From: Candidatus Thalassarchaeaceae archaeon
Lineage (GTDB): Archaea > Thermoplasmatota > Poseidoniia > Poseidoniales > Thalassarchaeaceae
DNA: 19,724 nt
Direction: 5' to 3'
NCBI GenBank assembly: GCA_030747885.1
Contig: JASLJW010000115.1
Location: 1-19,724 of the forward strand
Within the stretch, counting starts at the first letter, position 1. The number at the start of each line of letters is the position of its first letter. The notes beneath the pieces were generated by a model. The model saw only the letters and a list, made by a program, of their open reading frames with translations, made no database searches and was not told the DNA's origin. The position numbers and the translations under genes were made by a program. Below, piece by piece: positions 1 to 10,123 of the stretch.

Positions 1-869
<869 letters not shown>

Positions 870-878
<9 letters not shown>

Positions 879-2150
879 TCTTCCACTATCTTTTATCGCT
901 GTTCTAAACCAATCGATATTCGCATCATTTAGATCATCCCATTTACATTGCCAAGACCAATTTCCTTCTTTTGTTCCAGGTGTATTCATTCTGGCTTCAG
1001 AACCCAATTTTAGAATATCTTGTAATGGAATTACTGCTAAATTTGATACTGAATTTAGAGCCTCTATTACTGTTTCATCTACTGGTTTGACCCCCCAACC
1101 AACGGTGGTATCGTTATCATGCGTCCCCGTGTAGACTACGGTATCCTCGGTATGATTTTCAGGACGGTGAGGGTTGTTTTTTTCATTGGTTGCAAATTGT
1201 AGTATTGCCATTCCTGGAAGTCCGTGTCGTTTTCTTAATTCAGAAACACTTTCGGGAATGATTCCAAGGTCTTCAGCAACAATTTCACCATGAATTTCAG
1301 AGATTATTGCCTGTAGAAATTCATCGCCAGGTCCCTTTTCCCAAGTCCCATGTTCTGCTGTAGGGTGATGCGATGGAATGGACCATGCAGAATCAATAGC
1401 TCGAAAATGATCTATTCTAACAATATCGAAAAGATTGAACATTCTTTTCATTCGTTCTATCCACCATCTAAATCCATCCTTTTTATGGATGGGCCAGTTA
1501 TACAGAGGGGTGCCCCATCTCTGTCCTGTAGGTGAAAAATAATCAGGCGGTACACCTGAGACATGAGTGGGACCTCCATTTTCATCTAAATTGAAATGAT
1601 TCGGAGAGGCCCAAACATCTGCTGAGTCGTGAGCGACAAAAAATGGAATATCCCCAAAGAGCCGTATTCCTGAGGAAGATGCGGTTTCACGGAGACACCT
1701 CCATTCCTGTTCAAATTGAAATTGTTGATGGCGAATTGTATCAATGAGTTCTTTCTCCGATGCCCATACTTCATTCATCGTTTCATCCTCACGGTTTCGA
1801 AATTCTTCTGGCCATTCTGTCCACGCTTTTCCATTGAATCGTTTTTTTAGCGCATTGAATAAAGCATAATCATCTAGCCAATGAGAATTGATTTCGCAAA
1901 AATCCCTGAAGTCATTCTTTGATACAGATTGTTCAGAATTGCTAAGAAACCCCATCCATCCAGCGAACGCGGAAGTTGACGAATATGGCGATCCGAATCT
2001 ATCTGGGGGATGTAGAGGCAACATTTGCCAAACTCCAATTCCCATTTTTTCTAAAAAATCACAGAATCTCAGAGCTCCATTTTCTCCTAGATTGGGATCA
2101 GGAAGACTGGTTAAATGGCAGAGAATTCCTACTTGCTTTTTCGGTTTCAT
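870..2150 (-). CDS. malQ: 4-alpha-glucanotransferase (amylomaltase, GH77)
   Basis: The enzyme moves alpha-1,4-glucan segments between maltodextrins in the cytosol, lengthening short chains so that phosphorylase can use them. From the ATG at 2150 the protein is 426 residues. GH77 landmarks are in order: the N-terminal LTSLP and [11 protein letters not shown], the [15 protein letters not shown] loop (about 200-213), the nucleophile Asp247 in VRIDHFR, the acid/base Glu293 in VAEDLG, Asp345 in GTHDND, and the C-terminal RMNTPGT. A GTG at 2159 directly follows the glgP stop. I prefer the ATG because AGGTG sits 6 nt before it, overlapping that stop. It is about 70 residues shorter than typical amylomaltases (near 500), mostly through a missing loop after residue 70 and a shortened stretch after Asp345. 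It is translationally linked to glgP. Confidence 0.93.
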
Positions 2151-2159
2151 GTTCTGCAC

Positions 2160-3776
2160 CTAAACGGAATCAAAAGCATCGTAAAAACGCCGATAATCAC
2201 TAATCATTCTAGCACCAGTGAAGCGCGCACTAGTGCATATCGCCGATCTCATCATGTGAGCCCAACGCTCATCTCCTTCTTCCCAAGTAGGTAATACTTC
2301 ATTTTCGAGAACACTGTACAAGGCATCTACATCACGGGCATCATCTCTGTCATCTTCAGATTCTCCAATCCCCCAGCCATTGACTCCATGTTCACAAGCT
2401 TCAGGCCACCACCCATCTAGAATTGAACAGTTAGGTACTCCATTCATTGCTGCTTTCATTCCACTTGTTCCAGATGCTTCCATGGGTCGTACGGGATTAT
2501 TCAACCAGATATCAACACCAGCAGTCATCGCCAAACCAGTTGCCATGGAATAATCTTCTAGAAATGCAACTGGGATTTCATCGGCTACTTGTTCAGCCCC
2601 TGTAAAGATGTCTCGAATCAGTTGTTTTCCACCCTCATCCTTTGGATGTGCCTTTCCTGAGAAAACAAATTGTATCTTTCCAGCACCAATTTCCCGTAAT
2701 CTTTCAACATCACTGAAAATTAAATTGGCACGCTTGTATGTTGCAAAGCGGCGCGCAAAACCGATTGTTAAACGGCCAGACTCTAATTTCACACCTGTGC
2801 TAGCATGTACCAGATCTCGCAATATTGACCTAGCACGACTCCGACCTTCAACTAGGACATCATCAGGAATTTTCCCGGCATGAGCGAGGATTGTTGGGTC
2901 TTCTCTCCATCCAGGTAAATGCAGATCATATACATCTGCCATTGGAAGGGAAGTCCAAGTAATATGGTGGACACCATTTGTTATTGGCTCAATATGTGTC
3001 CCTTCAAACATTGAAGAAGCAACCCAGGCGTTAAGATTTGAAACTGCATTTACACTACCAGCTAATGCTATCCCTAAATGGCTCATCGAACAATGTTCTT
3101 CACCACCTAATTGCCGACAATCTTGAGGGAGAATACTCCCAAGAACTTCTTCAACATCAGGCCATGAAAAACGGTCGTGACCTGCAGGAACTGGGGTGTG
3201 AGTTGTGAATAAAGAACGACCAGATAGTTCTTCACGGCTCCAACCTTGATTCAACATTTCCAACATTGCAAATGTGCAATGACCTTCATTTAGGTGCAAA
3301 CCTGTGATATTATGACCTAATTGTTGTAATGCACGAATGCCTCCAACACCAAGCAAGTACTCTTGACGAATTCGTGTTTTGTCATCACCTCCATACAACC
3401 TATTTCCTAATGTTGAATGTTCATCTGAATTTTCTGGATGTCTAGTGTCCAAGAAATAAGTGGAGACTCCTTTGATTTTGTATAACCAAACTTTGGAATG
3501 TAGCACCTTACCATCTAGAGGCAATGAAATTTCAATCCCTGTATCGCAAAGAAAATCTTCAGGATTAATCTCACTATATGATTCAGATTGGTTCCCCTCT
3601 TTATCCAAATGTTGACGGCCGTAACCTTGCCGGTAAAGCAATGTTACCGCCACTAAATCAAGGCCAACATCTGCTGCTGATTTGATATGGTCTCCTGCTA
3701 GGACACCTAGTCCACCTGAATATGTATGAAGTCTGCTTTCAAAGCCAACTTCTGCGGAAAGATATGCGACGACCAT
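2160..3776 (-). CDS. glgP: Alpha-glucan phosphorylase (GT35, short archaeal/bacterial type)
   Basis: A PLP-dependent enzyme that splits terminal alpha-1,4 glucose from maltodextrin or glycogen with phosphate, releasing glucose-1-phosphate. Visible landmarks: YSGGLGVLAGDH near the N-terminus, HLNEGHCTF and FTTHTPVPAGHDRF mid-protein, ARRFATYKRA, and the PLP-lysine segment EASGTSGMKAAMNG (Lys441 from the chosen start). The frame stays open to a TTG at 3806. I chose the ATG at 3776 because AGGTGA lies 7 nt upstream and the family core begins at once (YLSAEVGF). The protein is 538 residues. Many relatives of the 'more_P_ylases' group (about 600-850 residues) carry an extra N-terminal domain that is absent here. 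It is the first gene of the glgP-malQ operon and is divergent from the secreted GH57 enzyme. Confidence 0.93.
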   Translation of the reverse strand: MVVAYLSAEVGFESRLHTYSGGLGVLAGDHIKSAADVGLDLVAVTLLYRQGYGRQHLDKEGNQSESYSEINPEDFLCDTGIEISLPLDGKVLHSKVWLYKIKGVSTYFLDTRHPENSDEHSTLGNRLYGGDDKTRIRQEYLLGVGGIRALQQLGHNITGLHLNEGHCTFAMLEMLNQGWSREELSGRSLFTTHTPVPAGHDRFSWPDVEEVLGSILPQDCRQLGGEEHCSMSHLGIALAGSVNAVSNLNAWVASSMFEGTHIEPITNGVHHITWTSLPMADVYDLHLPGWREDPTILAHAGKIPDDVLVEGRSRARSILRDLVHASTGVKLESGRLTIGFARRFATYKRANLIFSDVERLREIGAGKIQFVFSGKAHPKDEGGKQLIRDIFTGAEQVADEIPVAFLEDYSMATGLAMTAGVDIWLNNPVRPMEASGTSGMKAAMNGVPNCSILDGWWPEACEHGVNGWGIGESEDDRDDARDVDALYSVLENEVLPTWEEGDERWAHMMRSAICTSARFTGARMISDYRRFYDAFDSV

Positions 3777-3783
3777 GCACGAC

Positions 3784-3789
3784 TCACCT
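3784..3789 (-). promoter_or_regulatory. Shine-Dalgarno site AGGTGA of glgP
   Basis: Reads AGGTGA on the minus strand, 7 nt before the ATG at 3776, and matches the archaeal anti-SD core (GGAGGTGAT) over six bases. It decides the glgP start: the upstream TTG at 3806 has no comparable site. Few other genes in this window have such a site. Confidence 0.7.
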
Positions 3790-3820
3790 GCTCTCAAGTG
3801 CCCCAATCCGCTTGTACCGG

Positions 3821-3828
3821 TATTTATT
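3821..3828. promoter_or_regulatory. AT box, likely shared TATA element for glgP-malQ (-) and the GH57 gene (+)
   Basis: TATTTATT on the plus strand (AATAAATA on the minus strand) is the only AT-rich block between the divergent starts at 3776 and 3870 and sits nearly midway, about 46-48 nt from each start codon. With the usual archaeal TATA-to-start distance of about 26 nt, transcripts would begin near 3798 (minus) and 3850 (plus), giving leaders of about 20 nt. The minus leader would contain the SD site at 3784-3789; the plus leader has only a weak GTGAGG at 3859-3864. One box may serve both directions. Start sites are inferred. Confidence 0.5.
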
Positions 3829-3838
3829 CCATCCTCTC

Positions 3839-3850
3839 ATGACAGGTCAT
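3839..3850. promoter_or_regulatory. Inverted repeat ATGAC-AG-GTCAT at the predicted GH57 transcription start
   Basis: Perfect 5-bp arms with a 2-bp spacer, located about 11 bp beyond the AT box and ending at the predicted plus-strand start site. The position suits a repressor operator for the secreted amylase gene. A short palindrome in a 93-bp spacer can arise by chance, so this is only a candidate. Confidence 0.3.
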
Positions 3851-3869
3851 TTTCGAATGTGAGGATAAT

Positions 3870-6800
3870 ATGATAGGAGCGGCACGGAAGTACATGGATG
3901 CGATTCAAGCCACGAGGTCTAGAATCGCACTATCACTTGTTCTAGCAATGATGTTGCCCACATTTCTAGGGGTTGTGAACGCTACAACTCCTGATGATAT
4001 CCAAATTGATGGCGATTTATCTGATTGGTCGACTTCAACCAACATGGGGGTAGATGTAAACGGGGTATCCCTTCATTTAACATGGAATTCCACTCATTTC
4101 TTTGTTGGTTGGAATGGGACTAATTGGGCTTCCAATGAAGAAGGAGCTGATTTGTTTGTCTATCTAAATACTACTTCTGGAGGTACTTCACTTTCAAAGG
4201 AATGGGGTTATTCTCACGTTCTTCCATTTGCTGCAGATTATGCTTTGGTCCTTGAGGACTCAGATTATCATGCCATTTTGGATGAACAAGATAGCGTATG
4301 GCAAACTACTCATGAGGAGAATTTGGTAACAAATACTCACACCTTCCCTGGCGATCGATACATTGGTTGGGAAAATAATATGCGGACAGAGATAGCAATT
4401 CCATGGTCTACTATCGGAGACCCCAAATCAGTGGATTTTGTTGTTTGGGCACAGTGGCAGGATGAAGGACATGTGTGGTCATCCTTCCCTTCTCTGAATC
4501 CTACATCCTCGAATGGTGCAGAGACATTTACACACATGTATCACCTCCCTGATCGAAATGCCTCAATCGAACCATCAGCAATGGAAATTCGTGCCAGTTC
4601 AGGAGTGAATAAGGCAGATGATGCATTGAATGTAGCAATCGTTTTCCATCAACACCAACCGTATTACAAGAACAAATTGACGGGGATGTTTGAACTTCCG
4701 TGGGTTCGAGTTCATGCGATGACAGAGTATGTTGATTCACCAGGAATTTTGGCTCAGTATCCTGAAACTCAAGTAACTTACAATCTCGTGCCATCATTCC
4801 TTGAGCAACTTGTTGATTATCATCAAAATGAGACTCCTGACATTCACACCGATTTTGCACGTAGAGCATGGCCAACGAATCAAAATGGAACAGTTGCCGA
4901 CTATCCCAATGCAACAGAATTGGAATTACACACTATGCAATTCCAATCATTTTGGAATAGTGGTTGGATTTACAACGTTTCATCTGAAGATCCGAATGCA
5001 TGGGTATTGCCAGCCAGTCAGCGATACAAAGAATTGTACGATGCTACATTACATAATTTGAAACCGGCTACCATAATGGAGGATGACCTTCTTTCTCCTC
5101 AAGACTTACTTGATCTCCAAGTCCTTTGGTATCTGTTCCAATTTTCACCCGATTATGTTCAAGGAGAATATTCGGCATATTTTACAGAATCTAATGGCAC
5201 TCCATCCCAGTCTGATCAGGGTTTGATGGATTTATTCACCAAGGGGCGAGATTATACTCCTGCAGACCTCACCTATGTGATTGATCAGCAACATGCACAC
5301 ATGGGTAATGTTTTGCCGATGTATAGTCAACTTGCATCTAGAGGTCAAGTGGAACTTACAACCACTCCTTACTATCACCCAATCATGCCTCTATTGATGA
5401 TGGATGGCTGGACTTTTGAGGATGGAATTAGAGTCAATAAGCAAGCATGGCCCGCAGATGTCACAACCCATCTAACCAATGGAATGAATTTGTTTGAGGA
5501 AGAATTGGGTTTCCGTCCGACAGGCATGTGGCCATCTGAACAAGCAGTCTCTCCTCCGATGGTTCAACCTGTTTCTGATGTTGGAATTGAATGGATGATC
5601 AGTGATGAAGAGATTCTAGCTAAGTCCACAACACCCTCAGGGGATTCAATCGATGTTGATGATGCTGCACAATTAGCGACACCGTGGATTGTCGAGGGAG
5701 ATAGTGGTGGAGAAGTTGCAGTAATTTTCCGCGATAGAGTAATTTCCGATCGTTTGGCTTTCCAATATGGTTCGATGACACCTGAGGCTGCTGTGACTGA
5801 TTTCTTGTCGTATCTTGATGGAATTAGAGCAGAATTGATTGAAGCAGGAGAGGACCCGAGTGAGCATTTATTGACAGTAGCAATGGATGGTGAGAATTGG
5901 ATGTTTATGTCTGAATTCCAGCATAATGATAACGCTCGCCCCTTTGTTCATGAATGGTATTCTCGCCTTTCATCTCATCCTACCGTTGTTACAACAACTC
6001 CATCTGCATTCTTAGCTCAGAACCATACTCTTCCTCGAATCGATACCATTGGAACCGGGTCATGGATTGATGGTACACTAAGCACTTGGGCGGGGGAAGC
6101 CGATGAGAGCCTTGCTTGGCAACGATTAGTAGAAGCGAGAAATGCATTAGTAGATTTTGAGTCTCAAAATCCAGATGCGCCCGGACTAGAACTTGCTTGG
6201 GAATCACTCTACATTGCTCAAGGAAGTGATTGGTACTGGTGGTATGGATTGGACCAAGATAGTGGCTATGATGAGATGTGGGATGTGTTGTTCAAAGTTC
6301 ATCTCTCAAACATCTACCGTGCAATCAATCTAGATCTTCCTCCATATTTGCAAGATCTTTGGACAAATCCTGCATTACCAGATCAGGCTGCAAGTGCCAT
6401 CATAGAGCCGATGATTGACGGTATTGCATTACCTGGAGAATGGGATGGAGCCGCAATTTATTCAGCGGATTCTGTTGATGGTGGAGGCCTTGATATTGAT
6501 TCATTCTACTTGGGTTATGATGCCTCTAATCTCTACGTTAGAGTGGATATGAGTGGGCCTGATGAAATTGAATCCTTAAATCAAACAAGAGATGCAGATT
6601 TAGCCATCTATTTCATGCAACCAAATGCTCAGAATTTCAATGAAGTTGAGACGAATTTCAGGACATATTATGGGAATCAAATTCTAGGATTCCCTGCCAA
6701 GAAAATGGTTGCATTTGACTTTGAACAACTTCGTGATGATGGTCAATCGAAGTGGAATCTATTCGATGCTAGAGGAAAGGTAGGGGATAACGAACAATGG

Positions 6801-8507
6801 GCCTTAGAAGGCTCATCCATTCTGGGTGGATGTGCTGGTGACGAGATATACGAATTCATGATTCCTTGGTCTGATTTGGGCCTTGCACCCCGATATACAA
6901 CACGTATCAAGGTGGTTTCAGCATGGGCCGATTCCCTAGCTTATGGAGATGGAGAGGATCTTGAGATTGCCCCTCCAGCACCTGCTGAGATAGTTCTCCC
7001 TGACCTTGAAGAGTGGGTGACCTTGCTTGAATTTGATGATCCTACAGGAGATGAAAATGGAGATGGCAATTACATCTATCCTCTGGCTAGTGATTTCACA
7101 CCAGGAAGTGGTCTTTTTGATGGGACTGCTATGCGTATTAGTCAGAGTTCATGGAACGCTCGCTTTGAGATAGAGATGGAAGAGATGACCGACTTTTGGA
7201 GTCTTTCCAACGGGTTTAGTCATCAGATTGTCCAGATTTATGTTGACCAAGGAGATACTTCCTATGGGCGCACAGAGATGCTTGAGGGGGCAAATGCGGT
7301 AGTCCATCCAGATTGGGCGTGGGAAGTAGCGATATCTGCAACAGGTGAACCAGGTGCAGTGAAGGCAGTCAATGCGGCCACAGGTGAGACGAGTGCAAAA
7401 GGAATCGAAGTTTCGGGAGATGTTGAGACGAAGACAATTTCAATTACAGTCTCAAAGAATGTGATTGGCGAAGATGTCCCAAATTATCGTTTCATTGTAG
7501 TTCTAGGAAGTCAAGATGGATTTGGCTCCGGTAAATGGAGGGATGTAGATGCTACCGCGAAGACATGGCGTCTTGGTGGGGGGGCCGACCCATCCACTGT
7601 TGATGGCAAAGATTACGATCCAAATATCATCGATGTAATGCTTCCTGAAGGGGATCAAGCAGCCATGTTGGGTGCTTATGATGTATCATCTCAACAATAT
7701 GCAATTCTAACTGGCTTTGAACTACCTGAGATTGCACAACAAGTGTATGGTGCAAAGGTTGCAGGGACAACAGCCAATTCTGCAATTCTTGAATGGTCAA
7801 CAACACAACCTGAAGGAGGAATAGTTTCCTGTTCCACCGGTGATACTATTCTTGAAGAATGGAATGAGTCATTGATTTCTCCTTCTGGTGCTGCTTCACT
7901 CTCACATACAGCCCAACTGACTGGTCTGAATACTTCCACTGCTTACATTTGCACAATTTCTGTTGGCGATGCACCCCCCATATCTGTAGACTTCAATACT
8001 TCAAATGAATTGGATGAAACCCCTCCAGAGATTCTGAATCTTGCAGTTCAAGTGCTTGAAGGCGGCTCATTACGAGTAACGTGGTACACAAGTGAAGAGG
8101 CTTCAGAATCGATAGAAGTTGATGGCCAAACATTCACGGGAGACAGAGTTGCTCTTCGAAAGAATCACGACATTACCATAGTTCCCAACCCCATTTTACC
8201 AGCGTTACAGACATTCACACTTTCAGTTACTGCTTCAGACGCATCTGGAAACAGCAACTCTTCCAGCGTACAATTTGCAATTAGTGAAGAAGACGCGGCA
8301 TCTCCTCCACCCGATGACCCAGGTCCAAAAGATTGTGCTACACTAGATGGAGACGGATGTGGTGCACCATCTTCTACCAATGGACTTGTTATCATTGGTT
8401 TTGCAGTCGTCGTAATTCTATTGGTTCTTGTTGCTTTATTACGAACTAGAATATCTGAGAATGAAATGATAGAGGGATTAGTCGAAGATTTAGATGCCTT
8501 TGAGTAA
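3870..8507 (+). CDS. Secreted, membrane-anchored GH57 amylopullulanase-like glycosidase
   Basis: Predicted to hydrolyse alpha-1,4 and/or alpha-1,6 links of starch, pullulan or glycogen outside the cell. Domains: signal peptide (1 to about 38, hydrophobic core after RSRIA); a CBM9/DOMON-like module (about 42-225, starting IDGDLSDW); GH57 catalytic part (about 252-830) with FHQHQPYY, TTTPYYHPIMPLL, nucleophile Glu557 in GMWPSEQ, acid/base Asp673 in MDGENW, and GSDWYWWYG near 785, typical of the amylopullulanase branch. Next come a second CBM9-like module (about 845-1040), a glucodextranase C-terminal-like domain with an acidic DPTGDENGDG loop (about 1048-1260), two fibronectin/Ig-like domains (about 1285-1375, 1382-1472), a transmembrane helix (about 1505-1524) and a cytosolic tail. 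ATG 3870 was chosen; ATG 3894 is possible. The stop touches that of the DP1 gene. Exact specificity cannot be read from sequence. Confidence 0.9.
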   Translation: MIGAARKYMDAIQATRSRIALSLVLAMMLPTFLGVVNATTPDDIQIDGDLSDWSTSTNMGVDVNGVSLHLTWNSTHFFVGWNGTNWASNEEGADLFVYLNTTSGGTSLSKEWGYSHVLPFAADYALVLEDSDYHAILDEQDSVWQTTHEENLVTNTHTFPGDRYIGWENNMRTEIAIPWSTIGDPKSVDFVVWAQWQDEGHVWSSFPSLNPTSSNGAETFTHMYHLPDRNASIEPSAMEIRASSGVNKADDALNVAIVFHQHQPYYKNKLTGMFELPWVRVHAMTEYVDSPGILAQYPETQVTYNLVPSFLEQLVDYHQNETPDIHTDFARRAWPTNQNGTVADYPNATELELHTMQFQSFWNSGWIYNVSSEDPNAWVLPASQRYKELYDATLHNLKPATIMEDDLLSPQDLLDLQVLWYLFQFSPDYVQGEYSAYFTESNGTPSQSDQGLMDLFTKGRDYTPADLTYVIDQQHAHMGNVLPMYSQLASRGQVELTTTPYYHPIMPLLMMDGWTFEDGIRVNKQAWPADVTTHLTNGMNLFEEELGFRPTGMWPSEQAVSPPMVQPVSDVGIEWMISDEEILAKSTTPSGDSIDVDDAAQLATPWIVEGDSGGEVAVIFRDRVISDRLAFQYGSMTPEAAVTDFLSYLDGIRAELIEAGEDPSEHLLTVAMDGENWMFMSEFQHNDNARPFVHEWYSRLSSHPTVVTTTPSAFLAQNHTLPRIDTIGTGSWIDGTLSTWAGEADESLAWQRLVEARNALVDFESQNPDAPGLELAWESLYIAQGSDWYWWYGLDQDSGYDEMWDVLFKVHLSNIYRAINLDLPPYLQDLWTNPALPDQAASAIIEPMIDGIALPGEWDGAAIYSADSVDGGGLDIDSFYLGYDASNLYVRVDMSGPDEIESLNQTRDADLAIYFMQPNAQNFNEVETNFRTYYGNQILGFPAKKMVAFDFEQLRDDGQSKWNLFDARGKVGDNEQWALEGSSILGGCAGDEIYEFMIPWSDLGLAPRYTTRIKVVSAWADSLAYGDGEDLEIAPPAPAEIVLPDLEEWVTLLEFDDPTGDENGDGNYIYPLASDFTPGSGLFDGTAMRISQSSWNARFEIEMEEMTDFWSLSNGFSHQIVQIYVDQGDTSYGRTEMLEGANAVVHPDWAWEVAISATGEPGAVKAVNAATGETSAKGIEVSGDVETKTISITVSKNVIGEDVPNYRFIVVLGSQDGFGSGKWRDVDATAKTWRLGGGADPSTVDGKDYDPNIIDVMLPEGDQAAMLGAYDVSSQQYAILTGFELPEIAQQVYGAKVAGTTANSAILEWSTTQPEGGIVSCSTGDTILEEWNESLISPSGAASLSHTAQLTGLNTSTAYICTISVGDAPPISVDFNTSNELDETPPEILNLAVQVLEGGSLRVTWYTSEEASESIEVDGQTFTGDRVALRKNHDITIVPNPILPALQTFTLSVTASDASGNSNSSSVQFAISEEDAASPPPDDPGPKDCATLDGDGCGAPSSTNGLVIIGFAVVVILLVLVALLRTRISENEMIEGLVEDLDAFE

Positions 8508-10091
8508 TTATGCGAATGGAATACTAGCTGTTTCGTGGGTGTGGAGATTCACTACAGTCAGTATTGCTGGCCGAGGTTGGAATCCAAGTGTTCGCTGATA
8601 TCCAGTTTGGTCCTGCCATGTGCTGCTATGGATCAATTTCACACCTTTGTAATCTGAAACATGATGTCCATGGACGTGGCCAGTCACGAAGATATCTGGA
8701 ATTGTCCGGATTACTAAATTATCTTCAGGTTCAGGTGAGAGTGGAGTTTTTGCACCCCATGATGGGGCTAGATGCCTTCGATCAATCATGGCTCTCATTG
8801 CTGCTTCAGGGCGATCATATGAGACATTCCTCATCTTGGATACGAAATCGTCTATACTTTTCCCATGGTAAGAAAGGATTCGAACCCCATGGAGGCTGAA
8901 GTCACAGGGGTTCCCCACGAAAGTTGTGTTGTTGTAATCTTGTTGTAGTTCTGGATCCAATGCCGGTTGAGGTTCTGCTGGCCGTACAGCATCATGATTT
9001 CCCGGAAGTAGTAGGACATCAACCCAGTCAGGCAATGGTTCGAGAAGTTTTGCAAGACCACCATATTGATTGAAGAGGTCTGGGATTGCCAACTCCTTCT
9101 CTTGATTTGGGTATATGCCTACTCCATCTACTCCGTCTCCACTGATTACGAAGTAGCGAATAGTTCTAGCCAATGGATCAGTGTTGAACCATTCTACCAT
9201 CTTGTGCCATTGAGCATCTAAGAATGTCTTAGAGCCAAGATGTACGTCAGAAAGGAAGGCTACAGAAACAGCCTGATCGGCTGGAGCTGAATTTTTCTCA
9301 TGCTGTTGTAATGGGGGGAAGTAGATATTTTCTACAATGAATGTATCTCTTTTCCCTCGATCCGATTTTAATCTTCCAAGAACTCCAACTACATCATCTG
9401 GCATTAATCCAGTGTGTAGGGGGTGTTCTTCTCCATATTCTTCACGATTGAACATTATACATTCAATTTCTGCACCTTCATCTTCGAGTACAAATCTTAG
9501 ATGCCCGTGTCGTTTTGTATGAGCGGGCGAGTTTACAATTCCAATAAGGGTGCAATCTTCTTCTCTGAATCGAGGTTTATTCATCGAAACTTCACCAATT
9601 TGAGTCGGCCTATAGGGTAGACAACGTGAATCAATTAGCATTTTTCTTATTGTTGCTAATCGGTCATTGAAGCAAGACAAGATATCACTCATTCTTCCTT
9701 CAGTAATACTGTTTCCAGTAATGTCGAAGTGTACTTCCAGTTCCATATCAACATCTCTCGCTTCCATCGGAAATGCTGCAAGATCATAGTGTGATAGGCC
9801 ATGTGGTCTTGGAGCAGGAGTGATATTTTCTTCTTCGATTCCGGCAATGGTTCGGGCGCCTGAAGAATTAGTCGGATGTTGATTTGAAATCCCAGCAATT
9901 TCGAATAATTTGTCTAATGTTTCTGTATCCAGAAAAACTCCTCGCATTCCCGATATCATTGCTGCTTCAAGAATCGGTTGAATCGATTCTAATGCTTCCA
10001 ATCGCTCTCGCGTACCGCGGACTGGCATGAGGTTAAGGGACCACAAGTTCCGTTCACGGACCTCCCAAGTCTCCTCACTCATGGAGTCCAT
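8508..10091 (-). CDS. dp1: DNA polymerase D small subunit DP1 (3'-5' exonuclease)
   Basis: Small subunit of the archaeal replicative polymerase PolD; it proofreads with a calcineurin-like Mre11-type nuclease and binds the large subunit DP2 (not in this window). The protein is 527 residues. It has an N-terminal divergent region with a Pro-rich linker (about 1-165), an OB-fold segment (about 175-260, including TLIGIVNSPAHTKRHGHLRF), then a phosphodiesterase domain with all metal-binding motifs: SDVHLG (281-286), GDGVDG (318-323), GNHD (364-367), YHG (408-410), GHVHGHH (471-477). ATG 10091 is the first start; an in-frame ATG lies 3 codons later. It lies 31 nt downstream of pncC on the same strand with no clear promoter between, so cotranscription is likely. 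Its 3' end touches the GH57 gene. Confidence 0.95.
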   Translation of the reverse strand: MDSMSEETWEVRERNLWSLNLMPVRGTRERLEALESIQPILEAAMISGMRGVFLDTETLDKLFEIAGISNQHPTNSSGARTIAGIEEENITPAPRPHGLSHYDLAAFPMEARDVDMELEVHFDITGNSITEGRMSDILSCFNDRLATIRKMLIDSRCLPYRPTQIGEVSMNKPRFREEDCTLIGIVNSPAHTKRHGHLRFVLEDEGAEIECIMFNREEYGEEHPLHTGLMPDDVVGVLGRLKSDRGKRDTFIVENIYFPPLQQHEKNSAPADQAVSVAFLSDVHLGSKTFLDAQWHKMVEWFNTDPLARTIRYFVISGDGVDGVGIYPNQEKELAIPDLFNQYGGLAKLLEPLPDWVDVLLLPGNHDAVRPAEPQPALDPELQQDYNNTTFVGNPCDFSLHGVRILSYHGKSIDDFVSKMRNVSYDRPEAAMRAMIDRRHLAPSWGAKTPLSPEPEDNLVIRTIPDIFVTGHVHGHHVSDYKGVKLIHSSTWQDQTGYQRTLGFQPRPAILTVVNLHTHETASIPFA

Positions 10092-10123
10092 GCTGAACAG
10101 GGGCGCTCAAAGAGGATTGCGCT

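Noticed and set aside
3777..3806. Longer glgP start at TTG 3806
   Set aside because: The ATG at 3776 has an AGGTGA site at ideal spacing, and the conserved core begins right after it.
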